Shown: in pieces, positions 35,158-48,332 of the stretch
Position numbering within the stretch: the first letter of the stretch is position 1
Layout: each line of letters opens with the position of its first letter
Origin: Uloborus plumipes
Lineage: Eukaryota > Arthropoda > Arachnida > Araneae > Uloboridae
DNA: 64,000 bases
Direction: 5' to 3'
NCBI GenBank assembly: GCA_038373865.1
Contig: JAXGGA010004450.1
Location: forward strand, 24,283 to 88,282
Translations under genes and position numbers: made by a program
The notes under the pieces: generated by a model
What the model was told of the DNA's origin: nothing
Database searches by the model: none
What the model saw: only the letters and a program-made list of their open reading frames with translations

Positions 35158-35739
35158 AATATGTATATATAATTTGATTTATGTTTTATTAATTTAACTA
35201 ATTTTAGTTACAGAGGTTAGCGTACCTTTTAAAGCTCTCGCACATATTAATACAGTACTTTTTTTTCCAAACTGGGCAGGGCGACCAAAAGTTTCCCGTT
35301 TACATGACCCCATGAACGAGAAAATTTCGTGTTTTTCGCAACGAATATTGCTGTGAAGGAATCTTAACTATTTTTCGTGGCCCCAATTATTTATTTTTGA
35401 TAAGTAATAATTGGGGCAGAGGAAAATACAGGACATTTTTAAAAATTCAGGTTTGCTGATATTCTTAATGTTTAAATTATTCCGCTTCTTTTTTATATTT
35501 CACTTAAAGTCCTGAAATATTTTTCTAAAATTTCATTTTAATAATAAAATAAAATCGGCGGCCCCTTTCTTCAGAAAAGTCGGGGGGTGTAGCACCCCCC
35601 CACACCCCCCCTTGCCGACGGCCCTGCCTCACACTTTGGCTAGCGTATTCTAGCGCTCAAACCGACTGCTCCAAAGAAAATAACTTTGCTATTTTGAGTG
35701 AGTAGTCGGCACATCATAGGCTTTAAAATGAGGAGTAAG

Positions 35740-36278
35740 CAGTGGTTGGAAAAGCTACATTTCTTTTGTGGGGAACTACAGCTACGACTACTTTTTTTTA
35801 AAAATGTAGCGACTACAAACTACTTTTGAATTGCAGTCGCTACTTCGCTACTTTTTAAAAAATAAATCAATAAAAAGCATACACCGTTTGAGGATTGGCC
35901 GAAAAAATTTGAAAAGTGGTTTACATTAATAAATTAACTCATTTGAATATGAAATAGAACTAGGAATTGTCTTATGAATTTATTTGTTACTTTTCCTTTT
36001 TGTACCTTTTTTTTTTTTTTTGCTAAAATTTGTCCTTTTTAGATGTTTTTTTTTACAATTTTTACGAATATTCGCCACAAGAAAGGATTCAAAAGTTGAA
36101 GGATTGAAAGAATTCAACCTTCATTTTTTTTTTTTTTTTTTTTGTCACTGAGTATTTAGGTATATTAGGAACTCACTACTCTGTTTTTTTTTTAAAAGTA
36201 GTGCGCTCCACTACAAACTACTAAAAAATGTAGCTACTACAGTTTTCGCTACTTGTAGCGCGTTATTGCCGACCACTG
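35740..36278. mobile_element. hAT-type MITE, 539 bp
   Basis: The ends CAGTGGTTGG and CCGACCACTG are inverted. Flanks are GGAGTAAG (35732-35739) and GGAGTAAA (36279-36286), an 8-bp duplication with one change. The interior has repeated ACTACAAACTACT and GTAGCGACTAC motifs near both ends. There is no coding region. Confidence 0.8.
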
Positions 36279-36286
36279 GGAGTAAA

Positions 36287-37320
36287 TAATTTAATTTGAT
36301 TAAGGAATAAGGAAGATCTGAAACGAAATGTCTTGTTGGAATTTGGTGATTTTTTTTTCAATTAATGCAGCCAGTAAAAAATATTTCATTGGGCTTGTTG
36401 ATTCAACGTTTGGACGACCAGCAAAAATCAATTTTGAACAGAATTGTTAGATGATATGCCACTGGTCAAGAGTAAATCACTAGAAATTTTTGGAAATGAT
36501 TTTTTTTTTTTTTTTTTTTGAGTGCATTAAAGATATAGTTGTCAAAATTTTTATGTTTAAGCTTTCTTTTCTAATTTAGTCTATTTTACTTAATCAATTT
36601 TAAAGCCCAACAGTTAGAACATAATTAGAAGTTTTTGTCTGATTTTCGACACACTATTATTGTAAGACAACTGCTTAAATTTATTCCAAATAAACCTGCT
36701 TTTAACATACAATTTCTTCACTCACATACGGTTTTCTAAAACTCGCAGCTGTTTGGCAGCATTCATCTCTCAAAAAGTCGCCAAGCAAAACCTTTCGTGA
36801 ATTACCAGATATAATTATGTTATTATGTGAATCAATCATACTAAAAGCACAATCGGTATGTAAGCAATAAGTGATGCGTAACTTCATGCAATTCGCCAAA
36901 TAACAAGTACTTAGCCTATTTGTAAGAGGTTGCGACTGATGGAAATCTGTTTAACAATAACAAAGTCGTTAAGAGGTTGTGACCAAGCAGAAATAAGAGA
37001 AAAGTGTAACAAAAACAGACTTTATCAGCAGTAATAATTATGACACATATAGCACAACTGTCTTTAAAATGAAGTACTTTAGCTGAAAATTATACTAGTA
37101 AAAAGTTAATGATTACATTAAAATAAGCAATTAAATATTTTCTTGAACATACAATTTTCTAATTGTACGGTAGACCAACTGTTGATATGTAATGATGGTA
37201 ACGATCAGGTCTTGTACACTCACAATTTTTTTTTAGTTTTCTTTCCAGATCCTTTACTAAGAATTTCAAGCGTATAATATGTCAGATAAACCATAAGCAT
37301 AGGTTTTGTGACCTGGTTAA
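36287..37320. other. Unannotated intron sequence
   Basis: About 1 kb of AT-rich DNA inside the exon c-d intron with a long T tract near 36500. I see no exon, no RNA gene and no clear element ends. Confidence 0.4.
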
Positions 37321-37329
37321 TGACACCTA

Positions 37330-38830
37330 CTCTAAGGTACGCACTTTCCCTACCTAGCAGGGTAAGTGCGTCCACCTTAAATTATGTGAATATGAGCAGG
37401 AAAAAACTTCTGGCACATATTAAATATGTTAGGTAGTTGCCTTGGGATAATTCCTAATACTAGAGATCAGTACTTGCATGTATGGATGAAACGCAATCAG
37501 TGATATCCCACGTGTCTTGCGAACAACTGTGATTTGAAGATTGAGAGAGTTGTGTCTGTGATTCTTCCTTTGTCCTTTTAATAAGACCAAGTGAGCAAAT
37601 GTAAGTGGTTTTTATTTAGTAATAAGCACTTATAGTCTACATAGTTTATTTTGGTTTACTACATTAATCAGTCTGTGTTTAAGCCAGGGTTCGCACTTAC
37701 CCCTTCTTAAATGCAAGATGAGACATGTGCGTCCAATAGCGTTGTTGTAAGTGCGTACCCCTGTGATTTTCTTTAATTCTATTTGTATAGTAGATCGTAA
37801 GGTGACCTGAGTGAACAAATCGTTTTCTTTCTTTCTTTTTTTTTTTTAATAAATATGGTTTAAAAATATTTTTCTTATTAGAATCAGCAGCAGTAAGAAA
37901 AAACACAAAATAAAGAGCAAAAAAAAAGAAAAGAAAATAATTGATCATGATATGATACTTGTACTTTTTTTTTTCTTGTACATTGAAAAAGTTTTTCACA
38001 AGGTGTTCTTGATTTTCTTAAATATAATTTATTCATTACTCCACCTTCGTTTTTTGAATCAGTTGGTTCCTTATTTAGTGTTTCACTTAATTTCATTGCT
38101 TCATTTGTCTTTCTGGTTTAAATTAAATATAGCTTATGATCGCTATTTTCAACGAAAAATGTACTAACTGATATCTAAAAGCCAGTATATTTCAGAGGTA
38201 ATGAATAAAATTGAAATCCTATGCCGCATTCAATGTAAATATAAATACTTGATGGAAATGACGTCGGATTTATAATCGGCTTATAAAAGAGTTATAAGCA
38301 AAATTAAAGGTGAATTACGAGAGTCGGATTTTCCACGTAATGGTACACACTCGCCTCATCATAATGGTACGACTCACTTGCTCTGCATAATAGTACGCAT
38401 ATGCCTCATGATAGTGGTACGCATTTACCCCCACCTTACTTTAAAGAAAGGGAAAGTGCGTACCGTCATATAAACAAATTTTAGTTAGAGTATTTGATCA
38501 AAATACCCCATGTATGTTATTAGTAGCTATTACTCAAAAGAAACAACTTGCATTTCTTGACTTCAATTGCTTGGTATGACCACAAGAGAAACTGAAACAA
38601 AACCTTCTCAATCTTTACTTTAGAGTTTTTTTTTTTTTTTTTTTGAAGACATTTAAGTTGTCTCTGATTGTGTTTCGTCTATTGAATCCAGGCCTGAATT
38701 CTACCTATTGAAATTATCATTAGACAGTTATCTAACATAGTCGATGTGTTGCAGAAGCCATTTCAGGACAGTGTTCATATAATTCCCAGTGGACGCACTT
38801 ACCCCGTGGACGCACTTACCAGAACTCACC
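37330..38830. repeat. Region of recurring GTACGCACTTACC motifs
   Basis: The motif GGTACGCACTT or its complement AAGTGCGTACC/AAGTGCGTCC recurs at least ten times, singly or as small hairpins: 37338-37380, 37690-37760, 38340-38465, and as a direct pair near 38793-38822. The distribution suggests one or more DNA elements with motif-rich ends, but clean terminal repeats with a target duplication were not resolved. Confidence 0.45.
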
Positions 38831-39154
38831 CTATTTATTTTTTCCCCAAATGTGAAGAGGGAAAAACCTAAACAGTGGTTGAAATATTAAGTCCATTTAT
38901 AAAAGTTTCATTTTTATTAACGGTTTTAGCCAGGACTCACGTTAGGGGTGGGGACAGGGCTACGCGTGCTACACAAAAGCTATGGAGCTCAAATTCACAA
39001 AACTGCTTCAACGTATTAGCAACTAAATTCACTTTAAACTCTTAATGTTTCAGACCTAGAGTGTTATAAACTTTTTTACAACATGAGCCTAGACATAGCA
39101 ATTCGTTTCACAAAGCAGACCCGCCATTTTGAAGCACTTTTTTAAGGATCCTAG

Positions 39155-39540
39155 ATGCTTAGGATGAAAATTTTATGTGTAGTAGTTTCAAAGATATACT
39201 TTCACTTCCCTAAAGTATCATCCAAATCAGAAATGGTCGGAGTCGACATGCTTTTCAGCGACTCCTTTGATCCAATATCCGTCCGACTCAGACTCCACCG
39301 CCCTGGTAACGATACCTGTTACCAAATATTTTATCGTGCAACGAGACCCAAGCAAATGGTTCTGGTCGCTCAAATTTACTGCTTAATGTAGACTCTTTGC
39401 TAACGAGCGATTCACTTTTATGTTTACTAAACCAGTGACAATTTCCATTTCCTGGTAGCTAAATTCTATCAGAATTCGGATGCAATAATTTAATTCGACA
39501 TTTAATTATGCTTTATCTTTTTTCTCAGAATGAATAAATT
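39155..39540. repeat. Dispersed repeat shared with 62160-62400
   Basis: ACAATTTCCATTTCCTGGTA, TAAATTCTATC and CAGAAT(G/C)AATAAATTGTTT occur here (39425-39545) and in the same order at 62280-62395. The direct match covers about 130 bases, with weaker similarity outside. The small open frame at 39155-39391 shows no recognised domain. Confidence 0.55.
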
Positions 39541-40454
39541 GTTTTGTATGATGTAGAAGTACACGATGACACATAGCTGGAATATCATTTTTCTTTTTAG
39601 CCGCCTTCAACAAAGGAGGAGGTTATACAATTCGTCGGAGGTGTTTTTTTTTTTTTTTTGTATGTTGTAAGATTTCTCGAAGACGGCTGGACCGATTTCA
39701 AAAATTCTTTTTTGTTTGAAAGGGTTTCACTTCCGATTGGTCCCATCGTCTCGTGGTGCTGGTTTTATAACGGGAACCTGCAGAAATCGATCGAAATATA
39801 AATCGTGATCACAGTAATCGTAATAAGGACAATTTGAATGTAAGGCTTCTCTGGATGACATAATGAAATTCATTTCCATGATCTCTTTGAAATTACACAT
39901 ATGTATAAATCAATGTCCTGAGATATATCAACGCACAGCCAATACCGCTGAAGCCTTAGACTTAAAACATGGCCGGCATGTCCACATGATTACGAAAGTA
40001 TCCACTCAAAGAATTTTTCGAAATATTAATTAGTTCGGCAGAAATTAAAACCCCTTAATTTCTGTGAAATTAAAACCTGTAATTGAAATTTAAATCCCTG
40101 GTTTTCGAAGACTTTCCTCCATTTAATTCATTATTAGATACTTCATCTCAACTTTTGGCCGATAGCGAATTTAAAATTTGATATTGTTTTTCTTTCTCAC
40201 GTGATTCTTCGAGATTTTTCTCCAGTCCAATAATAAGGTTTTTGTCTTTTGCTTTCGCTTTTTCAAGGAAAAAATGTTTTTAAAAACATCACAGATAAAA
40301 TATCATGTACACATAGATAGATATATGTATATATATATATATATGTATGTATCCATGGCCTGTTGAAGAAAATCAATATTTTAAAAGGATCGTTAATGAC
40401 AGTTAAACATTACCTCATTTCTAAAGTACATTTATACTAAAAAGAATAAATTTA

Positions 40455-43268
40455 AAATATTTTTGGGGAAAAAAATTGTACCGACTTCAGAACTTCAATC
40501 GGCAAGTGTTCTAAAAAGTAAAAAATAATTTTATTCTTTGAACACCGTCGATACTACCTTTAAACATAAATTGTGAAGTCGGCGCAAAAACTATAGGTAA
40601 AATGATGTTTGTTATATTTTGCCAATATTTTTCAAAGAAACCATTGTAGTACGAGAGCCAGGTGAAAATTTGGTTAATTATTTCCTCTCGATAGATAATT
40701 GGTCATACGCATCAGACAACAGTATCATAAAGCCCTATGACCGTCAGCTGCGGCACAGTGGGGGGGATGAGTAGTTGTAACCTCCCACGCTTGAAGGAAA
40801 GAAAAAAAAAAAAAAAAATTCATTCATTTCCTCTCGCCTAAAAATTTACCAGATGATAGCTTATATGTAACTATTGATAAATATATACGTCAGCTGGCTG
40901 TATCTCGGTGGAAAAATTGTCAGCTGATACTTTGAAGGTCGTTACGTAGAAGTTAGCTAGAAGCATTTACTGACTCACTGTTCGACAAAAAAAAACCTTG
41001 AAAATGCTTCTGGTATTTTGAAGGCTGATTCTTATGTAAAATGACCCCCTGAATCCGAATATGACCCCCGTTTTCCCCCATCACGTCCCAATTTTTTTTA
41101 AAACGCCCCCCTTTTTTTTCATTTTTCCTTAGTTTCAGGGCTATAATATTTTTTTTTGGAGGGGAAAGGAGCCTTATATTCACCAATAAATTTTTTTGAA
41201 GGTCAAGAGAGACTCAAAGTTTAAAATCATGAGCACCGAGAAAATAATCGGGGAACTTGGGGGGAGGGGGGGCGTGGCCCCCCAAAATATTTGAAAAATC
41301 ACCAAAAACGATCTTTTTATTCTAGTTTCTTTAAAAAGACCTTTAAAACATTTTTTTCGGTGCAGAACCAGAGTATAGGATCCGCTCCTATGGCTCCTGG
41401 GTCAGAAAAAATTTTCACGCTGTAAAATTTTTTTAAAAAAATAAAATAATGCTTTAAAAATCGCACTTTGCACTCGAGTTTTAAAGCAGGTCTTCAGCCA
41501 AAAAAAAAAAAAAACAAAATTGTGGCTGATTCTTATGTCAAATGACTCCCTATTTCCAAATATGACCTCAGTTTCCCCCCTCCACCCCCTCTTTCCAGAG
41601 AGTTCCCCCCCCCCCAATTCAGAGTCATTTTACTAATTCGGAGGGGAAAAGTACATTACGTAACCCGTTAACATAATTCTAAAAGGCAACAGAGGTTCAA
41701 AGTTCAAAATCATGTACATGTGTACCAAAAATATAAACTATGGCGGTGTACCCCCCCCCCCAAAAAAAAAAAAATCTTCTTTTCTTGTTTTTCTAAGAGA
41801 CGGTTTAAACCTTTTTTTTTTTTTTTTGTGAAAAATCAGAGTATTGAATTTTCTTTTCTTTTTTTTGGGGGGGGGGAGGGGGGAGGTATACCGCCCTAGT
41901 TTATATTTTTGGTACACATGTACATGATTTTGAACTTTGAACCTCTGTTGCCTTTTAGAATTATGTTAACGGGTTACGTAATGTACTTTTCCCCTCCGAA
42001 TTAGTAAAATGACTCTGAATTGGGGGGGGGGACTCTCTGGAAAGAGGGGGTGGAGGAGGGAAACTGAGGTCATATCTGGAAATAGGGGGTCATTTGACAT
42101 AAGAATCAGCCACAAATTTGTTTTTTTTTTTTTTTTTGGCTGAAGACCTGCTTTAAAACTTGAGTGCAAAGTGTGATTTTTAAAGCATTATTTTATTTTT
42201 TTTTTAAATTTTACAGCGTGAAAATTTTTTCTGACCCAGGAGCCATAGGAGCGGATCCTATACTCTGGTTCTGCACCGAAAAAAATGTTTTAAAGGTCTT
42301 TTTAAAGAAACTAGAATAAAAAGATCGTTTTTGGTGATTTTTCAAATATTTTGGGGGGCCACGCCCCCCCCCCCCCCAAGTTCCCCGATTTTTTTCTCGG
42401 TGCTCATGATTTTAAACTTTGAGTCTCTCTTGACATCCAAAAAAATTTATTGGTGAATATAAGGCTCCTTTCCCCTCCAAAAAAAATATTATAGCCCTGA
42501 AACTAAGGAAAAATGAAAAAAAAAGGGGGGCGTTTTAAAAAAAATTGGGACGTGATGGGGGAAAACGGGGGTCATATTCGGATTCAGGGGGTCATTTTAC
42601 ATAAGAATCAGCCTTCAAAATACCAGAAGCATTTTCAAGGTTTTTTTTTTGTCGAACAGTGATAGTCAGTAAATGCTTCTAGCTAACTTCTACGTAACGA
42701 CCTTCAAAGTATCAGCTGACAATTTTTCCACCAAGATACAGCCAGCTGACGTATATATTTATCAATAGTTACATATAAGCTATCATCTGGTAAATTTTTA
42801 GGCGAGAGGAAATGAGTGAATTTTTTTTTTTTTTTCTTCAAGCGTGGGAGGTTCCAACTGCTTATCCCCCCCACCGAGCCTCAGCTGACATTCACGAGGC
42901 TTCATAGTTCGATTTTCTGCTGCGTTTTACTAATTATCACTTGAGAGGAACTTGGTCATATATATCTGTTACTGGCTCTCGGACTATTGGAAATTGTGCT
43001 GAATATTTGTACAATTACATTAATCTGTGGTTGTCAATGTAGTGTGCGCGAATACGATTTAAGAACCTGGATTCATTGAAATTTATATTCCCAGTTGTAT
43101 TATAGTTTCGAATGATTCTATTTAGTGTTTTTGCGCCGACTACAAAACTGATGTTTAAATGCAGTATCGATGTGTTCAAAGAATATTTTTTTTTTTTTTG
43201 AAAAACTTTTTAGAGCACTTGCCGATTGAAGTTCTGAAGTCGATACAATTTTTTTTCCAAAAATACTT
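40455..43268. mobile_element. Large foldback palindrome, ~2.8 kb
   Basis: The left arm (about 40455-41765) and right arm (about 41880-43268) are inverted copies separated by ~115 bases of C/A/T/G tracts. The inner arms are nearly identical, for example CCTATACTCTGGTTCTGCAC and its complement. The outer 400 bases are clearly more diverged. Each arm holds two diverged direct modules starting GGCTGATTCTTATGT, so the order is module 1, module 2, loop, module 2 inverted, module 1 inverted. Outer ends are near AAATTGTA(C/T)CGACTTCAG on the left and its complement on the right. No coding region and no target duplication were seen. Confidence 0.85.
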
Positions 43269-43801
43269 TTATATTATGTACGTTAGACCAACCGGTGACC
43301 GTTAATGCATCGATTTTACGCACACAAAAACAATGTTTTTTAGCAAAGTAGCATATAACTTGCAATAAACCACTTACTCGTTTATTCCATCTATGGAATC
43401 AACGAGGATGGAATAAATGAGCTGGTGGTGTATTGTATATTTTTGCCTTAGCCCTGGCTTAGGAGCGGTTACTTACTGCTTTAAGCATATAATTGTTTAC
43501 AAAACGTTAAAAAAAACATTTAAAAAAAAAGAAACTTATCATTTCTTGGCAAGTAATTGACCCACTGTCCTTTATTTCAAGCACTTGTGGCGTCTGAACT
43601 GCTTTATCATTAAAAGTTCAACTAAAGCGGTGTTGGTATCGAACTGACGTTCCAAGATGCCATGATGATTGTTGGACTATTATATTTCATTATACGAGGA
43701 TAAGTAGCACATTAAATTTTGAGGAAAAAGATCTATTAGTCTACAAGTTACTCCGCTACGTCATAATAATTAAGAATACTATTTTTCGTAAGTACATACT
43801 C

Positions 43802-44021
<220 letters not shown>

Positions 44022-44556
44022 GTATTTAGTGAAAAAAAAATCGAATCCGGATCAGCTGGATTCGGAGAAACGAGCTAGACGGTATTACGTTCCTAAAATA
44101 TTTTAATTTTAATTATTAAAATACAGTTTTATTTTTCTTGCTTTTTTTAAAATTCATGACATAAAAGGTATTCTAACCTAACACTAGTTGATATTAGTAA
44201 AAATCAAGAATTCCTCATTGAAAGAACTGTACGGTGCTTTCATTCGAGTTTAAGTGTGGACAATATCTGTGCGATATTGATTTCTTTTTTAATTTTCACC
44301 ACAACACCGCCATGACGCGAGACGAGAGTTGCTAATAAAGAAAAAATAAGAGTAAAACCTATACCTATCGAATGTTCAAAGCTAATGTCTTCATTTTCGA
44401 GAAATAAAACAAGATTCTAAAAAGACTTACGTTGACATCTTCATGATGTCTCTCATTCAATTTACTATAATCTACTTAAAAGTTTCAGGCAATGCAGAAT
44501 CCTATTAAATAGGATCCCTCCATGTCCAACTAAGCGAATTTTCTGAGTTTACTTAC

Positions 44557-44664
44557 CGAACTGTTCTGCAAGAGGTGTTGTAAAGCTTGGTTCTGCTGCA
44601 TCAGATGTTGTTGAATTTGAAGATTCTGTTGTACTGCAGAAGCTAAAAATGCTCTTTGTTGAAG
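44557..44664 (-). CDS. Myo15: Myosin XV exon c: Gln-rich helix
   Basis: A 108-base exon (36 codons, residues 77-112), phase 0 at both ends. The acceptor is TTTTTTTCCAG and the donor TTCG/GTAAGT. About one third of the residues are Gln, in a hydrophobic/Gln alternation (LQQRAFLASAVQQNLQIQQH). This continues the pattern of the preceding exon across an 8.9-kb intron. Together exons b and c form roughly 55 residues that could be a coiled coil. No motif defines function. The following intron is the largest in the window, 16.9 kb. Confidence 0.7.
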
Positions 44665-47400
44665 CTGGAAAAAATTCACAATGATAAGCATCATTTCAAG
44701 ACTTTCTCTTTTTTCTCCTTTGTTTTGACTTTCAAGGGCTGAACACATATACAAATAAACAAGTACAAAAGTGATAACCAGCAGCAGGTTATGTTGTCGT
44801 ACTAGTCCATATATCAGTCTCCAATGAAGGTCAGTTGCCCTCTTAAAGCTATCTGCTTGTTATAGTTTCATCTGGGGTAAGAGCTGTGATTACAACCTTA
44901 CAGAAAACTAATTTTTTTTTTCATTTTCAGGTTAGCTTTCGTTTTGAATTGCTTAAACCTATGAAATCTGGTCTAGATCACCACGCAAAAATTTGACCCA
45001 TCAACATGCTTCATTTTAATAAATTTTAACAATTGAAACGTGTCCCTTCCAACTTTCCTTAAAGCTTCCTATCACTTTCCTAGTAATCTTCGTTTTTAAT
45101 ACACCCTTTCTAGTGCAGGGGTAATTTTTCTTGAGATAGGGAAACCCAACTGAGTAGCATACTGCAAATAAGGTCGTAGCAAATTTTTGTATGATAAGCA
45201 TGTAAAAAGAAAAAAGGAAGAGGGGGTCTGTTAGAAAACATCCCAACCATTCATTTACAGGATCAGTGCAGTGGATATCTGTTAAGCTAATTGGAAGTAT
45301 ATTTTTATGTCACAGTCGAATGCATGTTAAACGATTCCGTGCAGAAGATCATTGGTGATTTCACAGTTGATGCGTCTAAGAGTCGAAAACAACCATTCTT
45401 AAATAAGTAAAACTGACGAACATAGCTTTTTCTTATTATTTAAATAGCATCCCTAAAGATTAGGTTTTTCTAAACTTATTCTCGTATTTACGAGTCACCA
45501 AGCGATTGTTTTTTTAACCACAAAATATGTACCACATATTTCTACGTCAACCAATTAAAATTTTTACACGTGTTATGCAATTCAACTAATCATGCTGTTT
45601 ATCCTTACACTGCCTAATTGAAAGTTCCAAAGCCCAAGTGAAAATATTTTCAACCTATATACGTTGCTGCAACTCAGCTGTTACTTAAGAACTATTCTAA
45701 CGGTTCAGCAAATATTTCATATCCCTTCCTTATTATTATCCTACTTTTTTATAGCCATAAAAATGAAAAAAGACATTAGCTAAGTTTAAATCTAATGCCC
45801 AAACAAAAAATAGAAGCAGAAGAAAGAAACACTTTGTAGACTGGGAACTGATCTGAGCCAGAAGACAGTGGCACACTATTTTTCTTTTTCATTTCTTTTA
45901 ACATAAGAAATAAAATTTATATGTGTTTAATTATCCTTCAGTAATTAAAAATATGCATGTGTTTTGTCAAAAATGCCGAAAAAATAATTTTTAGCCCTTA
46001 AATGAGAGCTATATTAGTCATAAATTTTTTGATTAAAATACAATGTTAAAAATTTCAAAGGTTTACTTACGGAATCTAAAATTATTCACAGCGATATTTG
46101 TTCATTTTTTTTATTGCACTTATTTTTTTTCTTTTAATACCTCTTTATCAAAAATAATTATTTAACTATTAGTCCTATATAGTTTTAGTTTTCATTCTGA
46201 TGTTCTTGAAAATCAACTACAACACGTTTTAAGGCATGACATCCAGAATGTTAGTACTTAACTCTGCTTATTAAAAAAAAAAAAAAAAGAAGAAGACAAG
46301 ATTCAATAACACAAGAGCGCGAGGAACAGTTTTTAACAAAACAAAATTACCGAATTTTTAGTTTTTACTTGGTTTTGAATTATACTCTGTTATTTTGAAA
46401 TAGGCGCATCAAGTTTAGAAATTTTGCGCCGTCTCCATTTAAACCGCACGAAAAAAAAAGCAGTTCCAGTCTTTTTTTATGCACTGCTGTTGAGGCATTT
46501 CATTTATTTTATGTTTGTCGAATGAGGCTTACGCTTTTATTGATATAATCAAGTCTCAGTTATTTCTCGACGTTTTCTAACAAATCTAGTCATACATAAC
46601 TAAAGCAAAAATTTCTTAAGAAAATATTGTGCTTTATTAGCGTTGATTTTTTAAACAGAATAATAGTTTACGCACAAAACATATTTAACCATTTGCATTT
46701 AACCATTGTTGGAAAAACTAAGTGGAGAAAAAGCCCATAGCGCCGTAATTAAGACAACTATCAGGGGAAAAGTGAGGAAGTGGGAAATTAATTTTACTTT
46801 GAGCCTCCAGCTCTCATCACACAGTATTGCAGAAGAAGTTAATGTATACGACAAAAATAATGTTGTGAATTGGAGTATTGTGTTGTTGTACTTTAGCAGG
46901 TATTTTAGCGAGCAATGAATCAATGTTAATGGCAAGTAACTGCGTTTGGGTGTGATTTTCCGTTTTCGGTTGCACAACCGAAATTAGATTTTCAATTTTA
47001 TACGAATTAAGTTATGATTTCTAGCTCTCTCAGAAATGATGAAAAACTTGAAGATGTGGCAGGTGTAAAAGCTTCAACGAAAAACGACGGGTGAAATGAT
47101 CCGCAAAGCAATTGTACAGCTTCCAAAATATATCCACAATGATACTCGAAATTAACTCATGAAGTTTTCGAACCTTCATAACTCATAGCGCAATTGTACG
47201 ACATTTACGCGTTTTAAATGTTTTCATGTTTATTGTTCAAAGCTTTGGTATAAAATATATTAATATTTTTTCTTATACGCAAAGTCTAAATCAAGCTGTT
47301 CTTTCTGTTGACAGAATGAATTCCATGGACGTTCTTTCGAGTTATTGAGAGAGGAGAAGAACAAACGAGTGACACGTACGTCTATTGCCATCCTGTTATC
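44665..47400. other. Unannotated intron sequence
   Basis: About 2.7 kb of AT-rich DNA upstream of exon c (minus strand). Open frames here are short and lack domain-like composition. No element with clear ends was resolved. Confidence 0.4.
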
Positions 47401-47403
47401 CAT

Positions 47404-47644
47404 GTGGGCCGTTCCACAGAAAAGCCGCCACCTTGTCCCACACGTGACGCTCATACATTTCCTTAAAAAAAATAGTGAAATAAAAGGATAATGAACGAAA
47501 TTTTGTTGGTTAAGAAATCACAAACCGGTCTGGGAATTCTCAAGCAAAAAACTTCGTTCATTACCTTTTAAAATTACTACTTTCTGATGAAATACATGTG
47601 CTTCACGTGCGGGACAAAATGTCGGATTTTCGTGGCTAGCCCAT
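47404..47644. mobile_element. MITE family C, copy 2
   Basis: The ends TGGGCCGTTCCACAGAAAAG and CGTGGCTAGCCCA are imperfectly inverted, and blocks GTCCCACACGTGACG and CACGTGCGGGAC face each other. It aligns with 13823-14063. Near-palindromic and non-coding. Confidence 0.65.
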
Positions 47645-47689
47645 TTATGTTATAGAGAGTATAATCACATTTGCACACACGAGACGTTG

Positions 47690-48010
47690 CATGGCGTACA
47701 CTCAGAGAGGGCATAGCCCAACTTTGCCTCATACTAAGGCCCCTACCTCATACCCATAAGGTTCGTTTGCCTCAGCGGTGAAGTACCACTGGTTACCATC
47801 CCAGGTAGCACAAAAAACGTTTAAACGTTTTATAAACGTTTTTAAACGGTTGTCACAACGTTAATAACCATTTTGCAACCTTTTAAAAACGAAGTGTGCT
47901 ACTTGGGATCATGACAGTTAGAGGATCAAGCCCCGCAACGGACACATCGCTTACTCTGCCTTCACAACCAAATGCCACATACTGGTCACCCGGCAACACA
48001 ACACATGGCA
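47690..48010 (+). repeat. tRNA-derived SINE split by a 108-bp MITE (tentative)
   Basis: TTGCCTCAGCGGTGAAGTAC resembles a tRNA A-box region. GAGGATCAAGCCCC, after the MITE at 47800-47907, resembles a degenerate B box. Removing the MITE brings the two to about 40 bases apart, a tRNA-like distance. The downstream body has CA-rich sequence. Identification rests on weak box matches. Confidence 0.4.
47800..47907. mobile_element. 108-bp MITE family B, copy 2
   Basis: The ends CCCAGGTAGCAC and GTGCTACTTGGG are inverted, and the copy is the exact-length reverse complement of 13447-13554 with a few substitutions. Flanks are AT on both sides, a possible 2-bp duplication. It interrupts a SINE-like sequence. 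Confidence 0.75.
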
Positions 48011-48332
48011 CCATGTAACGCAGCTATAAACTATCGTATATAAACTATCGTAAGTCTTAGGCTCTTGAATCCTCGCTCACATGCAGTTTCACATAGTATT
48101 ACTAACGTACTGTATTGTTTGCAGTCGGTGATTATTGTCGACTTTGGGAATTTTTTGCAATGTTTTGCATTATTAATTCTCATTGCATTGCTTGAGTTCC
48201 ATTGTAACAAAATTCTTGTTACAACGGTTATAAAATTAGTGGCCGCTTGTAGCCCGTTGTTACGGAATTTCACTGTAGTGACTAGATTACGGGACGTAAT
48301 TACACTGGATTTATTTTAAAATTGTTCGTTTT

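Larger units (their letters stand above)
28677..35626. mobile_element. hAT-type element, ~6.95 kb, with perfect 8-bp target duplication
   Basis: The left end starts CAGGGCCGTCG and the right end finishes CGACGGCCCTG, a perfect 11-base inverted repeat of the CAGGG type usual for hAT transposons. Both sides are flanked by CCTCACAC (28669-28676 and 35627-35634). Subterminal similarity continues: both ends have a G-run followed within 60 bases by GGCGGCCC. No hAT transposase is present. Much of the interior is made of later insertions: a foldback element with a Tc1-like transposon inside it, and a Helentron-type element. It lies in the 16.9-kb intron between exons c and d. Confidence 0.8.

Noticed and set aside
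46699..48319. Several 60-90-codon frames on both strands
   Set aside because: Composition is not protein-like, no splice partners were found, and part of the area is MITE and SINE-like sequence.
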